Positions 21,252 through 34,100 are shown, counted from the stretch's first letter. The stretch: 64,000 bases of DNA from Massospora cicadina (GCA_022478985.1 JAKSZP010015914.1:101503-165502), one strand, 5' to 3'. The notes: generated from the sequence alone by a model not told the origin. Numbers and translations are program-made.

Positions 21252-22140
21252 TGTCATGGCTTGATGACATGATTGAGGGTACTAACTGTAAGGATAAAGA
21301 TGGTCGTCAGGAGGCTAAAAAGATTAAGTTAGAAGACCTTCCTGAATCAAACATACCCTGGACCAACGCTGGGTTCACCAGATATGCCCCAGTTGGTCTA
21401 GAGGATGTGCGTGATGCTCAGCCCTGTGTTACAGCAAGGGCGTTAGACAATAATAGCTATATTCTTAACAGTAATGGTTTGGTTCAGTTGCTCAGAGAAT
21501 AAGAGTTTAAAACTCGTTCAATTTTCAACAATGCAAAATTGGGACGGCTCAGCCTGCAATCAATAACTTGAGTTCAGTCAATCTTGAGCTACAGTACTCT
21601 GACCAATGGTAGGGTGCGCCAATTGGTTTGCTTATGCTTGGCATCATTTTCCTCAATTGTCAACTCGCCACCCATTGCTTAAAGTATGGTTTTTGAGACC
21701 AACTTTCATTGTTGGTCATCTTCCTTAATAAAATTTCCAATTAGGTTACATTTTTTTATAGTTCCTTGGGAGAACCTGCGCGCGGACCTCCTTGGGAAGG
21801 TCTCTAACAACGTTGGCCAATTTATTTTTATAGAGTTATCTACTGGATCTGAAGCACCGTTGGGCCCCCTGGTCCCATCCAGAACGAGGCACCCAAATAC
21901 TCCAGCACAGATCCTCGCTTAGTTATGGCCTCCCCTGTGGGGTCCACCCAAGAGTTACTGTTTATTTGTTCCCAACTACTATATACCGCGCTGTACACCC
22001 TTGCCCTGGGTTACTTTGGCTCCAGCACCCTCCGCGGTGCCCTGTTTATAATAATCATAATGACTGGTTCCCTGGCGGTATAGTTGTGCATCTCACACCA
22101 CTTCTTTGGGAATGGGAGAGTTACAGACACTCCCCTGACT
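21252..22140 (+). repeat. 5' LTR of element 2
   Basis: Starts TGTCATGGCTTGATGACATG, ends CAGACACTCCCCTGACT. Aligns along its length with 26384-27272 and with the solo LTR 9927-11397. Confidence 0.92.
21269..21502 (+). CDS. Open frame inside the element 2 5' LTR
   Basis: 78 codons starting MIEGTNCKDKDGRQEAKKIK, 18 nt into the LTR. It is conserved with the solo copy at 11380-11069, with common core DVRDAQPC-V-TARAL followed by a SYI-N segment. The 3' LTR copy has the same DNA but is frameshifted after about 15 codons. It is read in the direction of element transcription and lies at the start of U3. No domain recognised. Two of three copies keeping the frame supports, but does not prove, past coding. 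Confidence 0.42.
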   Translation: MIEGTNCKDKDGRQEAKKIKLEDLPESNIPWTNAGFTRYAPVGLEDVRDAQPCVTARALDNNSYILNSNGLVQLLRE

Positions 22141-23500
22141 TTAGACAACCAACCTCCTTACTTTAAATGCACTAGAAATATCTGTGTGGGCTTTTGCTGA
22201 GTGAAAATTGAGTTCACCTGCCGTTTGTCACAGCCTCAATGGGGCTCACCACCGTTTTCTCATTTAACCAATGGTTGGTGAGTCATAGCGTTATTTTTGC
22301 TACCTCCAATTGGGAAGTGCCCACCCTTATTGCCCATACCTGGTAGTTTTAGACGTTTCAAAATTTGAGTGCCATAATTCCCTGACTTTCCCCCAAAATA
22401 GATGAAAACGCTTTAATTAAAATGATTTTTCTCAGCATCATGTTCAAATGGTGCAGGCGGGATCATCAACAAAGGGTCTAGTGGTGATGGCCTTGGATAA
22501 GGATGCACAAACCACTGTCAAAATGTGTATATGCCCATTTATGGCTCAAAACGCGTTTAACAATGAAAGTAATATATAAAAATGAGACAAATATCATCTA
22601 TTGTGGCTCTGTTATAGAACCCATCTCAGCTTATCAAATTACCTTGAGAACCCGCGCTTGACCCCTACCATGATCCAGAGAACACAGGCATTGGAAAAGG
22701 AGTTACTTTTGCAATATAAAAATATTTATGCAACTGGTGAAAATATGGTGGGGTATGTGGCCTCAGTAGTAAGAGATTCCAATTATTCCTCTCCATTCTA
22801 TAATGCAAAAACATACCCTAGAGCATTCTTATGTCTGATGAAGGGTTTTCTGGTGAGGTGTTGGCTTTTTCTGCTTTAAATAAAGACCATCCAGGATATT
22901 TTTTTATTGACTGTTACATTTTCATCCCCTTCAGGGAAAATCAGCACAACTAAACTTGGTGGATACAGGTGCCTCTAAGAATTTTATTGACCAAGACTGG
23001 CCGACCATCTTGATCTAAATTACTTGCCAGGTAATATGGTTAGGGGAGGTGCTTTCCAAGGTATTCCCATGCTAAAAATTCTGGTGTTAGTAGATTATCA
23101 AGTGGCAAGTATCATTTGTTGGACCATTTCCAAGCAATCAAAAACCTTCTATATCCTAATATTTTTGGAGTTAAGTGGTGGCGAAAGTTTGACGTCAGGA
23201 CCAACTTGAAAGATAACACCTTGTCCTTAACATTTAAGAATGGTCATATATTAGTTGTCCCTTTGTCTGAGGCTAATTCTCAGGGAGATCTGCCCCACTG
23301 GCCCAATATTCACACTCTCAGTCTTTCTCCATTGCTGAAGCCCTCTCTGGAGATACCCTTACCTTCCTGTTTGGAGAGATCGGAATCCTCATTTGATTCA
23401 GCTTCAGCTATTGTACTACCAGCTCATTCAGAGAGCTTGATTGCGAGTTCAAGCTCACCATTGATTTTATGTGTATATCTTCTCACATTTACCCTTTAAC
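22141..23500 (+). pseudogene. gag: gag and protease of element 2
   Basis: The gag part (22141-22920) is badly broken; a 92-codon frame at 22601-22879 holds ALEKELLLQYKNIYATGENM. The protease active site LVDTGAS is intact at 22956-22976 (retropepsin D-[ST]-G-[AS]). A 127-codon frame at 23116-23499 covers the protease-RT linker, with GHILVVPLSEANSQ. Stops and shifts preclude a full product. Confidence 0.65.
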
Positions 23501-26200
23501 TGTACGGTGGAAGTGGACTTAAATGCGTGGGTTTAGGAGCAGTTAGCTAAAGGCGCAAAATTTCAGCATACCTCCCCATTATGCTCCCCACTTCTCTTTG
23601 TGAAGAAGACCAATTGTACCTTAACCCATGCGTAAATTATAAGAATCTAAACAACATCACAGTATAAGACTTGAATCCCATCTCATTGAACTCACAGATT
23701 GCTTGCTATGTGGAGAAGGCGAAAGATTTCTCCAAACTGGATTGTCAAACGCGTTCAATCAGATTTGATTTAAGAAGGGCCAGGAGTGGCTAACCGCATT
23801 CTGTACCAGAAAAGGAATTTTAAATTTTGGGTTATGCTCTTTGGGCTTAAAAATGTTCCTGCTATCTTTCAATGCCATATTGATGTGGCTTTGGGGGACC
23901 TGCTTGGGGTATGCGCTGTAGCTTACATGGATGATATTCTGGTGGTTTTACTGATCATGAGTCCCATGCATTACACCTTTGACAGGTGGTGGGGCGTTTG
24001 GGGGCAGCAGACCTCGCGCTAAAAAGCAGTTGATGTGAATTTGTTAAGTCCCAAAACACCTTCCTGGGCAACATCTTGTTTGACCAAGGCCACATGAATA
24101 TCAGACAAGGAGAAGGCGAATTGTGAGTGGCCCACTCCAACTTTGGTCAAGGAATTGAGGAGTTTTTGGGGACATGTACGTTCCTAAAGAAATTCTCACC
24201 CAATCTTTCTGAGGTAGCGGCTCCCTATATAAGGTAAATAGAGCTAAAGTTCTCCAGTGGTCCCCCATTTTGCAGGATGCCTTCCAAGCTGTAAAGTGCA
24301 CCAGGTTGTCCACGTCCATCCTTCACCATATAAATCCAGAAAGAGAGTTCATTGTGGCTACTGATTCCTTTAACTTCGCCATAGCGGCCGCCTTATTACA
24401 AGTAGGCAAGGATGGAATAGTGCTTCTAAGAAATATTTTTCCAGGAAAATGTCTTTCCAGATCTAAACTACGCCATGATGACAAAGAGTTAGAGGCAGTG
24501 GTTGAGGCGCTTACCTATTGACGTCATCACTTACATGGCTTATCCCAACCATTCCATGTTTGTACAGATCACCGTGCCTTGTTGTATTATCACGCACCTC
24601 ATGTCTTGACCCCATGGTAAACCCACTGATATGAGACCTGGGCCCAATTTATGTTGTCTTATGAGTTTACAAAGGGCAAGGAGAATGGTTTGGCGGATGC
24701 TTTGAGCTAAAACCCTGCACTGGCTCCCAATAGTAAAAAAGTTAGATATGCTTAATACCCACTTGATGATTCCGCCAGTAGGATTGTGTCAAAACTTCCC
24801 TCTCCCTTGGCCCACGGGACAGCGCTTGCTCCTTTTGTAAAGGCGGAGGAATATGAAAATGTTCAGAAAGAATTGTCCTTTCACAGCCTTTGTCAACAGA
24901 GTATACCATGGTTATTGCTAAGAGCGAGTTAAATCAGGAGGATATCATCACGGGTTACCAAGTGAAGGATGAGAAGGTGTGGTTTTAGGAGAGCCTATGG
25001 GTTCCTGATGGACCACTTCGCCTGAAAATTATCTAAGACCATCATGACAGAACCACAGTTGGCCATCCTGGAAAGGCAAAGACTCTGGAGCTAGTTTGCC
25101 GCACTTACAATTAGAAGGGATTAGTCTCATAGGTTGCCAGGCATTGTAAGGAGTGCTTGGTCTGCAATCAAATGAAGCTGAATCGCCGGCCCCTCGCGGG
25201 GTTGGTGGTACCAGTTTAAAAGGCTGAAGAGCCTTGGACTTCTGTATCAGTAGATTTTAATGTGGCGTTACTTGCATCTGATGGTTTTGACGCCATAATG
25301 GTAGTGGTGGACCGTTTTATAAAGTTCACCCTCCTTATTCCTGTAGAACCACAGTAACCGCGGCAGAGATGGCTAGACTCTTTGTTTCTCAAGTGTTTGC
25401 CCTTCATGGGGTCCCCCAAAAGATAATTAGTGCTTGGAGGCCACAGTTTACTTATGTTTTTTAAGAAGATTTGTGTAAGACTTTTCAAATCCATCCCTGC
25501 CGTTCAGCTGCCTATCACCCCCAATCAGATGGGCAGACTGAACGAGTGAACTATTGCTTGGAGAAGTTCCTGCGGTGTTACACCGCCGCAGGCCATTCAG
25601 ATTGGGTTTCTCATCTCCCCATGGCCCAATTCAGCTATAACAACGCCCAACATGCATCAATTAGTTGTTCCCCTTCTTCTCCAGCTATAGCTTCAACCCC
25701 GCCTTTAACATGGATCAAAACTGTGGATTCAGGGTGAAAGCGGTGGTTGACTTTGTAAAAATGATCAAGAAAGTACAATGGGGGTGAGCACGAACTTAGA
25801 TGCAGCTATGAAAGCTTATAAAGATAATGTGGACGGGAATAGATTTTGTAGGTTCTGCGTACAAGGAAGGGGATCTCGCGATTATGGATGCTAAAATCAT
25901 CACCATCAAGCTACCTTGAAAAAAACTGGGACTGAAGAGGATTGGAACTTACCGCGTTGTCAGAAAGATTGGCCACGCCTCATACCAGTTGGATCACATT
26001 CCTCAATCTGAATCTTTTTAGTCTTCCATGAAAGTAAGCTTACTTTGTTTGAGGGCCCCCCACCAGAGACTACAGAGGCTTATCTCATAAATGGGGCGCC
26101 GTAGTGGGAAGTGGAAAAGATTGTAGCCTCACGCAGAGTCAGAAGAAGGCTTGAGTACCTAGTATCTTTGAAAGATTCGATGCTGTGGAAAACAGTTGAG
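23501..26200 (+). pseudogene. pol: pol of element 2 (RT, RNase H, integrase, chromodomain)
   Basis: RT at 23540-24100: MLFGLKNVPAIFQ, then AVAYMDDILV with the YMDD at 23924-23935 intact. RNase H at 24345-24715: ATDSFNFAIAAALLQ, ELEAVVEAL, CTDHRALLYY and a final KENGLADALS, so D-E-D-D residues are all present. Integrase zinc region at 25050-25190 (GHPGKAKTLELVCRTY, CKECLVCNQMK), core at 25230-25740 with VSVDFNV, MVVVDRFIKFTLL and AYHPQSDGQTERVN, and C-terminus near 25920 (GTYRVVRKIGHASYQLD). Chromodomain at about 26094-26200 (WEVEKIVASRRVRRRLEYLV). Broken by several stops and shifts. Confidence 0.9.
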
Positions 26201-26383
26201 TACTAGCGTGCAACTGAACCCATGCCCAGGATCTGATCAAAGTTTTCAAGTGTTGTTCCTCGAGGCTGCATGACCCAAGTCTCAGAAAACCATTGCCGCT
26301 ATGAAGTTGGCCCCAGCTTACAAGAAATTTCCCCTGGTGAAAGCCCCTGGAGGGGGTGAAGCCTCAAAAGAATGAGAGGTTAA

Positions 26384-27272
26384 TATCATGGCTTGATGAC
26401 ATGATTGAGGGTACAAACTGTAAGGGTAAAGCTGTCGTCAGGAAGCCAAAAAGGTTAAGTAACAGGCCTTCCTGACCTCAAACATACTCTGGACCAATGC
26501 TGTGTTCAGACCAGATATGGCCAGGTTGGTCTAGAGAATGTGCATGATGCTCAGCCCTGTGCTATAGCAAGGGAGGTAAAACGCACTAGCTGTGTTCTTA
26601 ACAGCAATGGTTTGGTTCAGTTGCTTAGATAATAGGAGTTTAAAACTCGTTTAAATTTTCAACAATGCAATGTTTAAGACGGCTCATCCTGAAATCAATA
26701 ACTTGAGTTCAGTCAATCTTGAGCTACAGTACCCTGGTCAATGGTAGGGTGCACCAAATGGTTTGCTTATGCTTGGCACAATTTTCCCCAACCTTCAGCT
26801 CACTACCCATTGCTTAAAGTATGGTTTTTGAGACCAGCTTTCTTCGTTGGTCCTTTTCCTTAATGAAATTCCCCATTAATTTATGTTTTTTATAAATCCT
26901 TGGGCGAACTTTGCGCAGACCTCCTCAGGGAGGTCTCTAATTAACGTTGGCCATTTTAATTTTTATAAAGCTATTTATAGATCTGGTGCACCGTTGGGCC
27001 CCCTGGTCTCTTCCAGATCGAGGCACCCAAACACTCCAGCACAGATCCCCGCTTGGTTATAACCTCCCCTGTGGGGTCCACCCAAGTGTTGTTGTTTATT
27101 TGTTACCAACTATATATACTGCGTAGTACACCCTTGCACTGTGTTACTTTGGCTCTGGCACACACCGCGGTGCCCTTTTACAATAATCCTAACAACTGAT
27201 TCCCTGGTGGTGTGGTTATGCATCTTGCTCCACCTCTCTGGGAATGGGAGAGATACAGACACTCTTCTGATA
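26384..27272 (+). repeat. 3' LTR of element 2
   Basis: Starts TATCATGGCTTGATGACATG (TG terminus mutated to TA), ends CACTCTTCTGATA. The length of 889 bp equals the 5' copy. Directly followed by the TTGAG duplication. Confidence 0.92.
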
Positions 27273-29420
27273 TTGAGCAAGGGCTGAACTCTACTTGGTA
27301 AATGGGGAGCACGCTCATATAGGGCTTCAAAGTGGGCATCTTGATAATTCGATGGTAGCTTATTTGGTAAGCAGCAAAGCGCTGGGTAGGTACTGATTAC
27401 AGAGATTAGGGTTGGAAGCAGCCATCTTCTACAAGATAGAGATGAGTTTCATTAGTACGTGCCAGTGTCCCATTAAGTAATGGATTGTAAGGGGCGGTGA
27501 AACTCTGGTTAGTTCCAGAAAGCAAAGTTAGTTCTTAACTACCTGTGAGTTAAAATTTAACCTTTTGTTTAGAAGTAAAGTTTGTGGGCATCCATGCTGG
27601 GTGAAAGTGTTTTGAATGAGGAATTGAGCCATGGCTTTAGCAGAGGAAGTGAGGACAGAAATTTCTTAAAATCATTTTGTCAAGTGGTCCATGGCTAAGA
27701 GGATATATTTATGGCAATGAAACCCAGTGGGACATTGATGCTAATGACATTAAAAGGATGCTAATGACATTAAAAAAAAAGGATTTAACAGGGCAACAAC
27801 TGAGTGCTAATATCCGGGACAGGATCAATCTTGGGATCAGCATGTGATATATGCTTCCAGAACCTCTTGAATGGTTTATACCATTTGGTCCCTGTAGTAT
27901 CATTTCTTTAGCCATTCATGAGTCTTCTTCACTGCCCCATGTCCCATATTGGCATGCCCTTCTAGTATAACGTCATTTTGAGAACAAGGATGGATATAAG
28001 GGAGCCATTTCTTACTGACATTATTATACATCATTAATTCCTTGATCTGAGTATCTCAGGTCATATTTTGGAGCTCTGCTTGGATCTCAGGAGTCTCCAA
28101 CTCCTTTCATTCTGGTCAACTGATTAGATTGTACGGTCAGTTCTCCTTGGGGGTCAAAGAAGCCAGTATCAGAATCATAGAGAAGTCATCAGCATTCTGG
28201 TATATCGCTCCTGTGCAGTAGACTATAGTGAAATTATAGCTCTACAGCTGAAGGGCCCATATCGCTAACTTGCCATCCAGGTTTATCTTTTGATGCAGCC
28301 ATTGGTGTGAGGAATGGTTAGTGATGATGATAAAGTAAGTGCCATAGAGATAGGGCGGGAAGTGCCTGATTGCTAACAAAATAGCCAGGCACTCCTGTTT
28401 GACGACACTATAGTTCCATAGCCTTACTTGGGTCTTGCTGAAGTAAACTACTGGATTATCAACCTGATTTTCATTATGCTGGTCCAAGATGGACCAATGG
28501 TGATATCATTCGCATCTGTGAATAGCAAGAAGGGTCAATTGAAACATGGATGAACTAAAATGGATTTATTACAAAGAGCAGTATGCAATGCATTATATGT
28601 CTGCTCTTGACCAGTCTGATACTCAAAAGGCACATTATTTTACAGAATGTAGAACAGAGGCTCGTCTAGGTTGGAAAACCAAGGGATGGACTGAAAATAA
28701 TAGTCCACCAGCCCAGGAATACCTGAATATCCTTAAGGCTCTGGGGGCGTGGCATCTTCTTGATGGCATCAACTTTGTCCAGCTTGTTATGGATCCCATC
28801 TTTTATGACCTTGTGCTCAAGGAACTGCATTTCTGGTTTGAAGGAAGAGTACTTCAAAGGTTGAGTTTTAATGAAACCTTCCTAAGATTTAAAAAACTTA
28901 CCAGAGATTTTCCACATGACCAATGAAGGTTTGCAAAAAGACAGTGATATCATCAAGCTATATGAGGACATAGGATAGTTCTAGGTCGCCTAGGATCACA
29001 TCCATGGTACATTGAAAAGTGTCTGGCGCGTTGTAAAGGCCTCGGGGCATCTTTGGTTCAAATAACCCTTCGTTGGCTATGAGTCCACACCTGGCTTAGA
29101 CTTTGGGGGAGATCTCCACTTGATAATATCTTCTAGTAAGATCCCTCACAGAAAACTATTGTGACCTGGCAAGCAAATGAAGAGCCATCGATCTGAGGCA
29201 AGGAATAACTATCTTCCTTGGTGATGGAATTAAGCTGACGGTAGTCCATCACCACACAATGGCTGCCAATCTTCTTCCAAACTAACAGGAGGGGGGAGGC
29301 CCATGGACTTTGCAAATGCACCAATAGCCCTGCTTCAGGTAGCTTTTTGAGCTTACCGCCAACTGGGCTTCTTCAACCTTACTTTTTTGGTAAGGTCAAG
29401 ACTGAATGTGGGAGCGTCCC
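27273..29420 (-). pseudogene. pol: pol of element 3: integrase core, RNase H and RT
   Basis: Minus-strand order from the right. RT at 29320-28930: SPWASPLLLVWKK, VVMDYRQLNS, then MPRGLYNAPDTFQC and LDDITVF near 28960, in which the catalytic tyrosine position is replaced by a stop. RT thumb at 28857-28666 (VDAIKKMPRPQSLKDIQVFLGWW). RNase H at 28487-28242 (VVYFSKTQ, VKQECLAILLAIRHF, IITNHSSHQWL, where the usual D of TDH is N). Integrase core at 27760-27300 with MDHLTK, AMAQFLIQNTFTQHGCPQT and a degraded YNPLLNGTLARTNE. It ends at the TTGAG duplication of element 2; the rest is at 20888-21251. Confidence 0.78.
27737..27776 (+). repeat. Two tandem 20-bp units
   Basis: GATGCTAATGACATTAAAAG is followed at once by GATGCTAATGACATTAAAAA. 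A local duplication inside the integrase relic of element 3. Confidence 0.8.
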
Positions 29421-29581
29421 AAGTCTCCACATGATTTAGAACACCACTTATTTTTATGAAATTGTAGGTGGAGGTCAATAAAAGTCCGAGTACTCTTCCA
29501 ATAATTCCCTACCCTGGCTTTGTTGTTCAACAGTATACCCTATTCCAATACAATTGTCAACTAGAGCACTAATGGGGGCGT

Positions 29582-32340
29582 TTACAGCCTAAAATCCCTT
29601 AGACTTATGAAGTTGCAGATATCATAGACAGCCTCTACTGATAGGAGGCAAACATAAGCAGCTGAAGTATTAGGGCCCAATACCTTAGGTTTGTCAGTAA
29701 GGTTAGCCAACAACACCAATATAAATCCAGCACTGGCGGGATCTAAAATTCCTATAAAGGTTAGGACCTCCTTGACCAATGGGTTATTTGGATCCTGGAT
29801 CTCTAGCAGGTATCCAGAGAGGATGTTGGCATGAACCCGAGTATTAATGACAACCTGGGCCCCTGGTGGTATGGTGGTCGTCTTAGGCAAATAAATTAAC
29901 ATGCATTAAAGTCCATTGACTGCTGGGGGTAGCATCCAAACGCAGAGCCCCTCACTGATACTTTATCAGTTGATTCAGCTTTCACTCTAAAAGGCAAGCT
30001 CAAGATTTGAACTCTGTTTTGGCATTGTGTGAGGTCTTGAAACCAGGGGGACCCAATGTCCCAGCAGGGATAGAAATCTTTCATCATAGTGCATACCACA
30101 GAGTAGCCCCAGAGAAACTGAGTCCAGAGGAGAAGATCATAGATTGGGTTATCTAGTGCAATAATTGAGGTATTCACAGAAAACTTCCCAAAATGGATAT
30201 GCAGGGAAGACTAGGCCCCAGTGGATTGAGTACAAGACGGTTTAGCCATGCTATATTCCATATAATATGGCAAGTCTGGAGAGTTTTTGATGCATTTTAT
30301 TAGTTTGGAGGATGTGAAATCCTTGAGGACCACTGTCAATGAAGGTGTGGACTGGGATCTTTTGAACTCAAACAGCGACATGGATAACCAAAATTTCTGA
30401 ACTGTAGAGGTAGTGTGAGAAACATAGAGGATTCATCTGAAGAAGAGTAAGATGTAACAAGTTCTTTATTATCAATAGGTACTCTAAACTTCTTTTACTG
30501 GTATGTCAACTACAGGTTTGAAAGAGTTCACTGATAGTTCTTGAGACGAAATAGGGATGTCAGCATGGAGTACCCCATCCTTCATGCTGACAGCACTTTT
30601 TCCAGCCCCCTCAGCAAGTTTTTCCAATAAGTCTTAGCGCTGTGATGGAAACTTTTGCATTAAGTGCATCAGGGTTGAGGATTGTTCTAATTTTCACAAC
30701 ATGGGCCTGAGGACAGTTGGAGATAGAGGCGGTGGCCTTAGGATGCAGGGTAAATGATGGTATCTCATTAAGTGCTTCCTTAATTTACCAAATGCAAGTA
30801 AAATCATTCTTCTGGCTGATCATGGCATTTGAACCTCAGGATAAGATTCCAAAGTGAGGATGATGACTGCAGTCAAGGCATTATCTAAGGTAATGCGGAT
30901 AATAATTAATAAGGCTGTAATTGGGTATAGAATTAACTAGAAAAAACCACAGGGTTACCCCTTTGTTCAGATGGATATCCATGAATGCTTATTTTTGCTT
31001 GTTCAGGGTTTATTTGCTGTCAAATTCCTGAATTAAGGCAGTAAGGACATGTTCCCAAGTGTGGCATTCCTTTAGATGGGGAGTAATAATCTATTGAGTG
31101 GTGCAATCAAGGCAGGAGTGGATATGATTCACCTTCTGTTGGTCAGTATCCTCTTTCATGGAACTCTCATAGGAATATAGGAAGGAGGCGATGCTTCCCT
31201 AGACAGGGGTGAAATTCTCCTTAGAATTAGGCTTAAAAGAAATTACAATAAGTATGGAAAGGTTGTTTACACCTGTAATCGGTGCAGGTCCAGAATTTTT
31301 GGCTTCCACATAGTTGCATGGAGCCTGCTAATCCAGCCGTCATCTCAAACCATTGAGGTCCTCTTGGATATCGTCCCAGTTTCTGTTTAGGGAGGTAATG
31401 GAGGCCTTGTGAGCTATCATCTCCTCTAATGATTATATGTTAGCGCGTTGAAGAAAAAGCTGGCTCTCTAAATTACCAAGCGTGTGTCAAATCCTTTGAT
31501 AGTTTTCTTCAAGTTGGGCAATGCAATTGATGATGAGCTTAGTGAAGCCGCTAAAATTATCCATATCAACTGACAAGGCCTCAATAGAGACCCTAGGTCA
31601 ATCAAGACTACTTCCATTTGGAGCTTACACCCCTGAGCCACATTGGATATTTATCCTGTAAGGCGGCAAGGACTTTTAAAACATCCTTTTTCCAGGAGTT
31701 GGCAGGATTGCCAGGAGTAGGCGCTGCGGGAACAGAGAGTCCTTGAAACCCATAAAACCTTCAGGCCCTTCTCTTCCGGAGGCACTGTCATGAGAGGTTA
31801 GATACTAATAGTGCTGCTGGTGAGTCTTCACCAGATCTTTGACTTAATTGAATAATCAATTCCAGGCAGCCTCAAGAAGTTGTATATTCTGACTAAGCTG
31901 GTCCTCCTGATAGCTAAAAAACCACTATCTAGCACTGCAAGTTGGTTGTGGGCAACATTTATCAATTAAAAATTATTGACAATGGCTTATTGGTTGTCAT
32001 GAATGAAGGAGGAGGCTGCATTATAGAAATTGACAATGTGGGAGTGTAAGGTTTGTGTAAGCCTTAGTTGCTGGGAGACTTTGTGGTGATGTAACCTGAC
32101 TACCTGTAGGAGGTAATGGATGGTGGGATGGACAAAATTCTGGAGATAACATTTAGTTCCCAAAGCCAATTCTCCTACTGGAAATAGAGCCAAGGTATAC
32201 AAATCCCACATTGTGGAGGGCACCAAAAAGCGTGAGAGCAACTGGAGCGACCTCCCACAGATTAGATGCCATGTAGTATTTGTTTGATGATGTTGTTGAG
32301 GTTCTTATATTGTAGTTGATACTTCCCATATTCAATGGAG
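29582..32340 (-). pseudogene. gag: gag, protease and linker of element 3
   Basis: A 106-codon frame at 29902-29582 (TTIPPGAQVVINTRVHANI) is the protease-RT linker. The protease site VHTFIDSGPQG is near 30345-30310. Gag lies between about 30450 and 32340, with segments such as ASIASFLYSYESSMKEDT, HLKECHTWEHVLTALIQEF, an NLESQLFLQ coil and ALFPVGELALGTKC. A short collagen-like GPEGFMG occurs near 31770. Many stops. Gag is truncated at 32340, where element 6 begins. Confidence 0.62.
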
Positions 32341-33345
32341 TGTAAGTCCTGAAGACCATCCCCTGCAACTGGATAGGGAGCAACACCCCTTCCGGACAAA
32401 AAGGGGCCCAAAGGCCCAAGTGGACCCCCTGTCACAGTTGAGCGACTTGGTGCACATGGTAGATGAGTACTGGGTGACCGCTCTTCCCCCCAAGGATAAC
32501 CCGTTCCCACCCCTTCCACCCTCCTCAATAATGGTAAGTTTAATAGGGGTGGTCTGCAGAGAGATTGCGCAAGCCAGAGGCCATGGGTAGGCCCTGGGAC
32601 CCTCCACTCCTCAGGAAAACTATGTCAAAATTTTGAAGAAATAGCCTGTACCAACATCATAGTCCAGTATGGAAATTCTGGTCTGGAGGAGCCAGCTCAG
32701 ACTGGCTGGCACCATAAATCAGGTCAGGGCATTATTTGGATTTCGAACCAGGCACCAAACAACTCAAATCAGTTGCCCCAAACTCTCTGGGACGGATCTA
32801 GGTAATTTTGGATCATATAAACAGCCCAATTGAGAGTTCAGACCAGGTTTTGAACAACTCAGCCCAGTGGCCCTAGCATCCCTGGATGAATCCAGGAAAT
32901 CTGAATCATGTGAACAGGCTGACTTGGATGATCAGGGTCCAGATTGGCACCATCAACCTGGTTTGGTCCCAAAAATGTGGAAAAATTTTGCAAAAGTTTT
33001 TTTTTTATTTTTTCCAAGTTTTTGAACATCCCTCACCCCCTCCCCGCCAATCAACTAAATCCCATTGCCAAGGCCCAAATGGCCAATCCCACAATACCTC
33101 CACTATGCACTTCACCCAATACTTAAGGCAACTTTCCTGCCCAGGGGCGGTTGCTGGTTCATTCTCTTATCTTCTCATGCTTTGCACTTAATAAACCACA
33201 AATACCCCTTTCAGCTTGCAGAAGCCTCCATCCACTTTACTTATTAATCAAAAATTTTTCTGATTAATCTGACAAAGTGCACTGTTGCCCAAATCCTTAT
33301 CCCAATGCTTGCCAACTAGTTTTACAGTCGCTTGACTCTGCAACA
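32341..33345 (+). repeat. LTR of element 6
   Basis: TG at 32341; a likely end is GACTCTGCAACA at 33345, followed by TGGTGGCAGA, which looks like a primer binding site. Contains CACTTAATAAACC (about 33186) as polyadenylation region. TGGAG before and TGGTG after the LTR could instead be a target duplication of a solo LTR, but the gag segment farther on favours the primer-site reading. Confidence 0.5.
32390..32578 (+). CDS. In-LTR frame of element 6, homologous to the element 1 LTR frame
   Basis: The frame reads VDPLSQLSDLVHMVDEYWV followed by TALPPKDNPFPPLPP. It matches the frames at 207-1 and 6104-5679, and PLSQISDLAHMVDER at about 56660. No start codon is clear in this copy. Conservation at protein level while the surrounding DNA is poorly alignable is the main argument that the segment once encoded a protein. 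Confidence 0.45.
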
Positions 33346-33415
33346 TGGTGGCAGATTGTAAATACAATAAACCATCTTACTTCAACAATGAACCCACTGT
33401 CTCATCCGTTATTGC

Positions 33416-34100
33416 ATGTCCATTTTATGTGAACCCTCCCATCCGTATGCTACTGGTTCTTCTGAAACTGCTGCCCTGTTGGATCAGCACCAGGACACCT
33501 CTGCCCCACCGCCTGAAGACTCAGGATCCATACTGGGTCTGCCCAACAATGGAACAGACCATCTGTGGGGCCTGGAGCACCCCGTTCAGGGAAAGCTCAG
33601 CCCCAACGCTCTTTGCAGGTTCCATACCCCTCCAATCTCACACCTGATTGCGCGACAGCCCTTGTGTCGCCTCTCGCTGGCGTTCAAGCTCACTTGTTCA
33701 AACTTGAAGGCCAGAAACCATGAACCCTGGATGAGTCTCCACCCTCCCTGCCTCTCCCACCCTTGGGGGTTGCCACTGCAAGACTCACAGTTGCCCCCAT
33801 TGCAACCATCTGGTTTGCCTTGGGGCCTTCGGTACATTAATGAATTTTTGCTTTCCTCACTTCCCAAATAGAGCTCCACTCCTACAAGTCGCTTAGACTG
33901 CTGTGCCTATGGCATTCTGGGCTCTCCATTGGGTGCTCACGCACCCTGATTGGGAGCCCAGTCTAATTCTTATCAGCCAAATCCATGACATAGAGAGTAA
34001 TATAATCTGTAAAATGGCCCAAAATTATAAGCTTATCAGTTGCATGGCTGGTACTTCATATTGTGAGGTGCTAATCCATCAAGTGATGCTTCTTGACTAA
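33416..34100 (+). pseudogene. gag: gag start of element 6
   Basis: A 151-codon frame (33416-33871), rich in Pro, Ser and Leu, begins MSILCEPSHPYATGSSETA. A 65-codon frame (33903-34100) contains MAFWALHWVLTHPDWEPSLI, homologous to element 1 gag at about 4840-4780. Treated as gag N-terminus by position after LTR and primer site. The first frame has no recognised motif and might be partly non-coding. Confidence 0.45.

Larger units (their letters stand above)
21252..27272 (+). mobile_element. Element 2: complete chromovirus, innermost of the nest
   Basis: 6021 bp with two 889-bp LTRs and perfect TTGAG duplications (21247-21251 and 27273-27277). The internal order is gag, protease (LVDTGASKNFID at 22956), RT with intact YMDD, RNase H, integrase, chromodomain and a purine tract AAAAGAATGAGAGG (26366-26379). 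It lies inside the integrase of element 3, so it is among the youngest insertions of the nest, yet its frames carry many stops. Differences between the LTRs include changes of TpG to TpA and of CpG to TpG. Confidence 0.93.
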
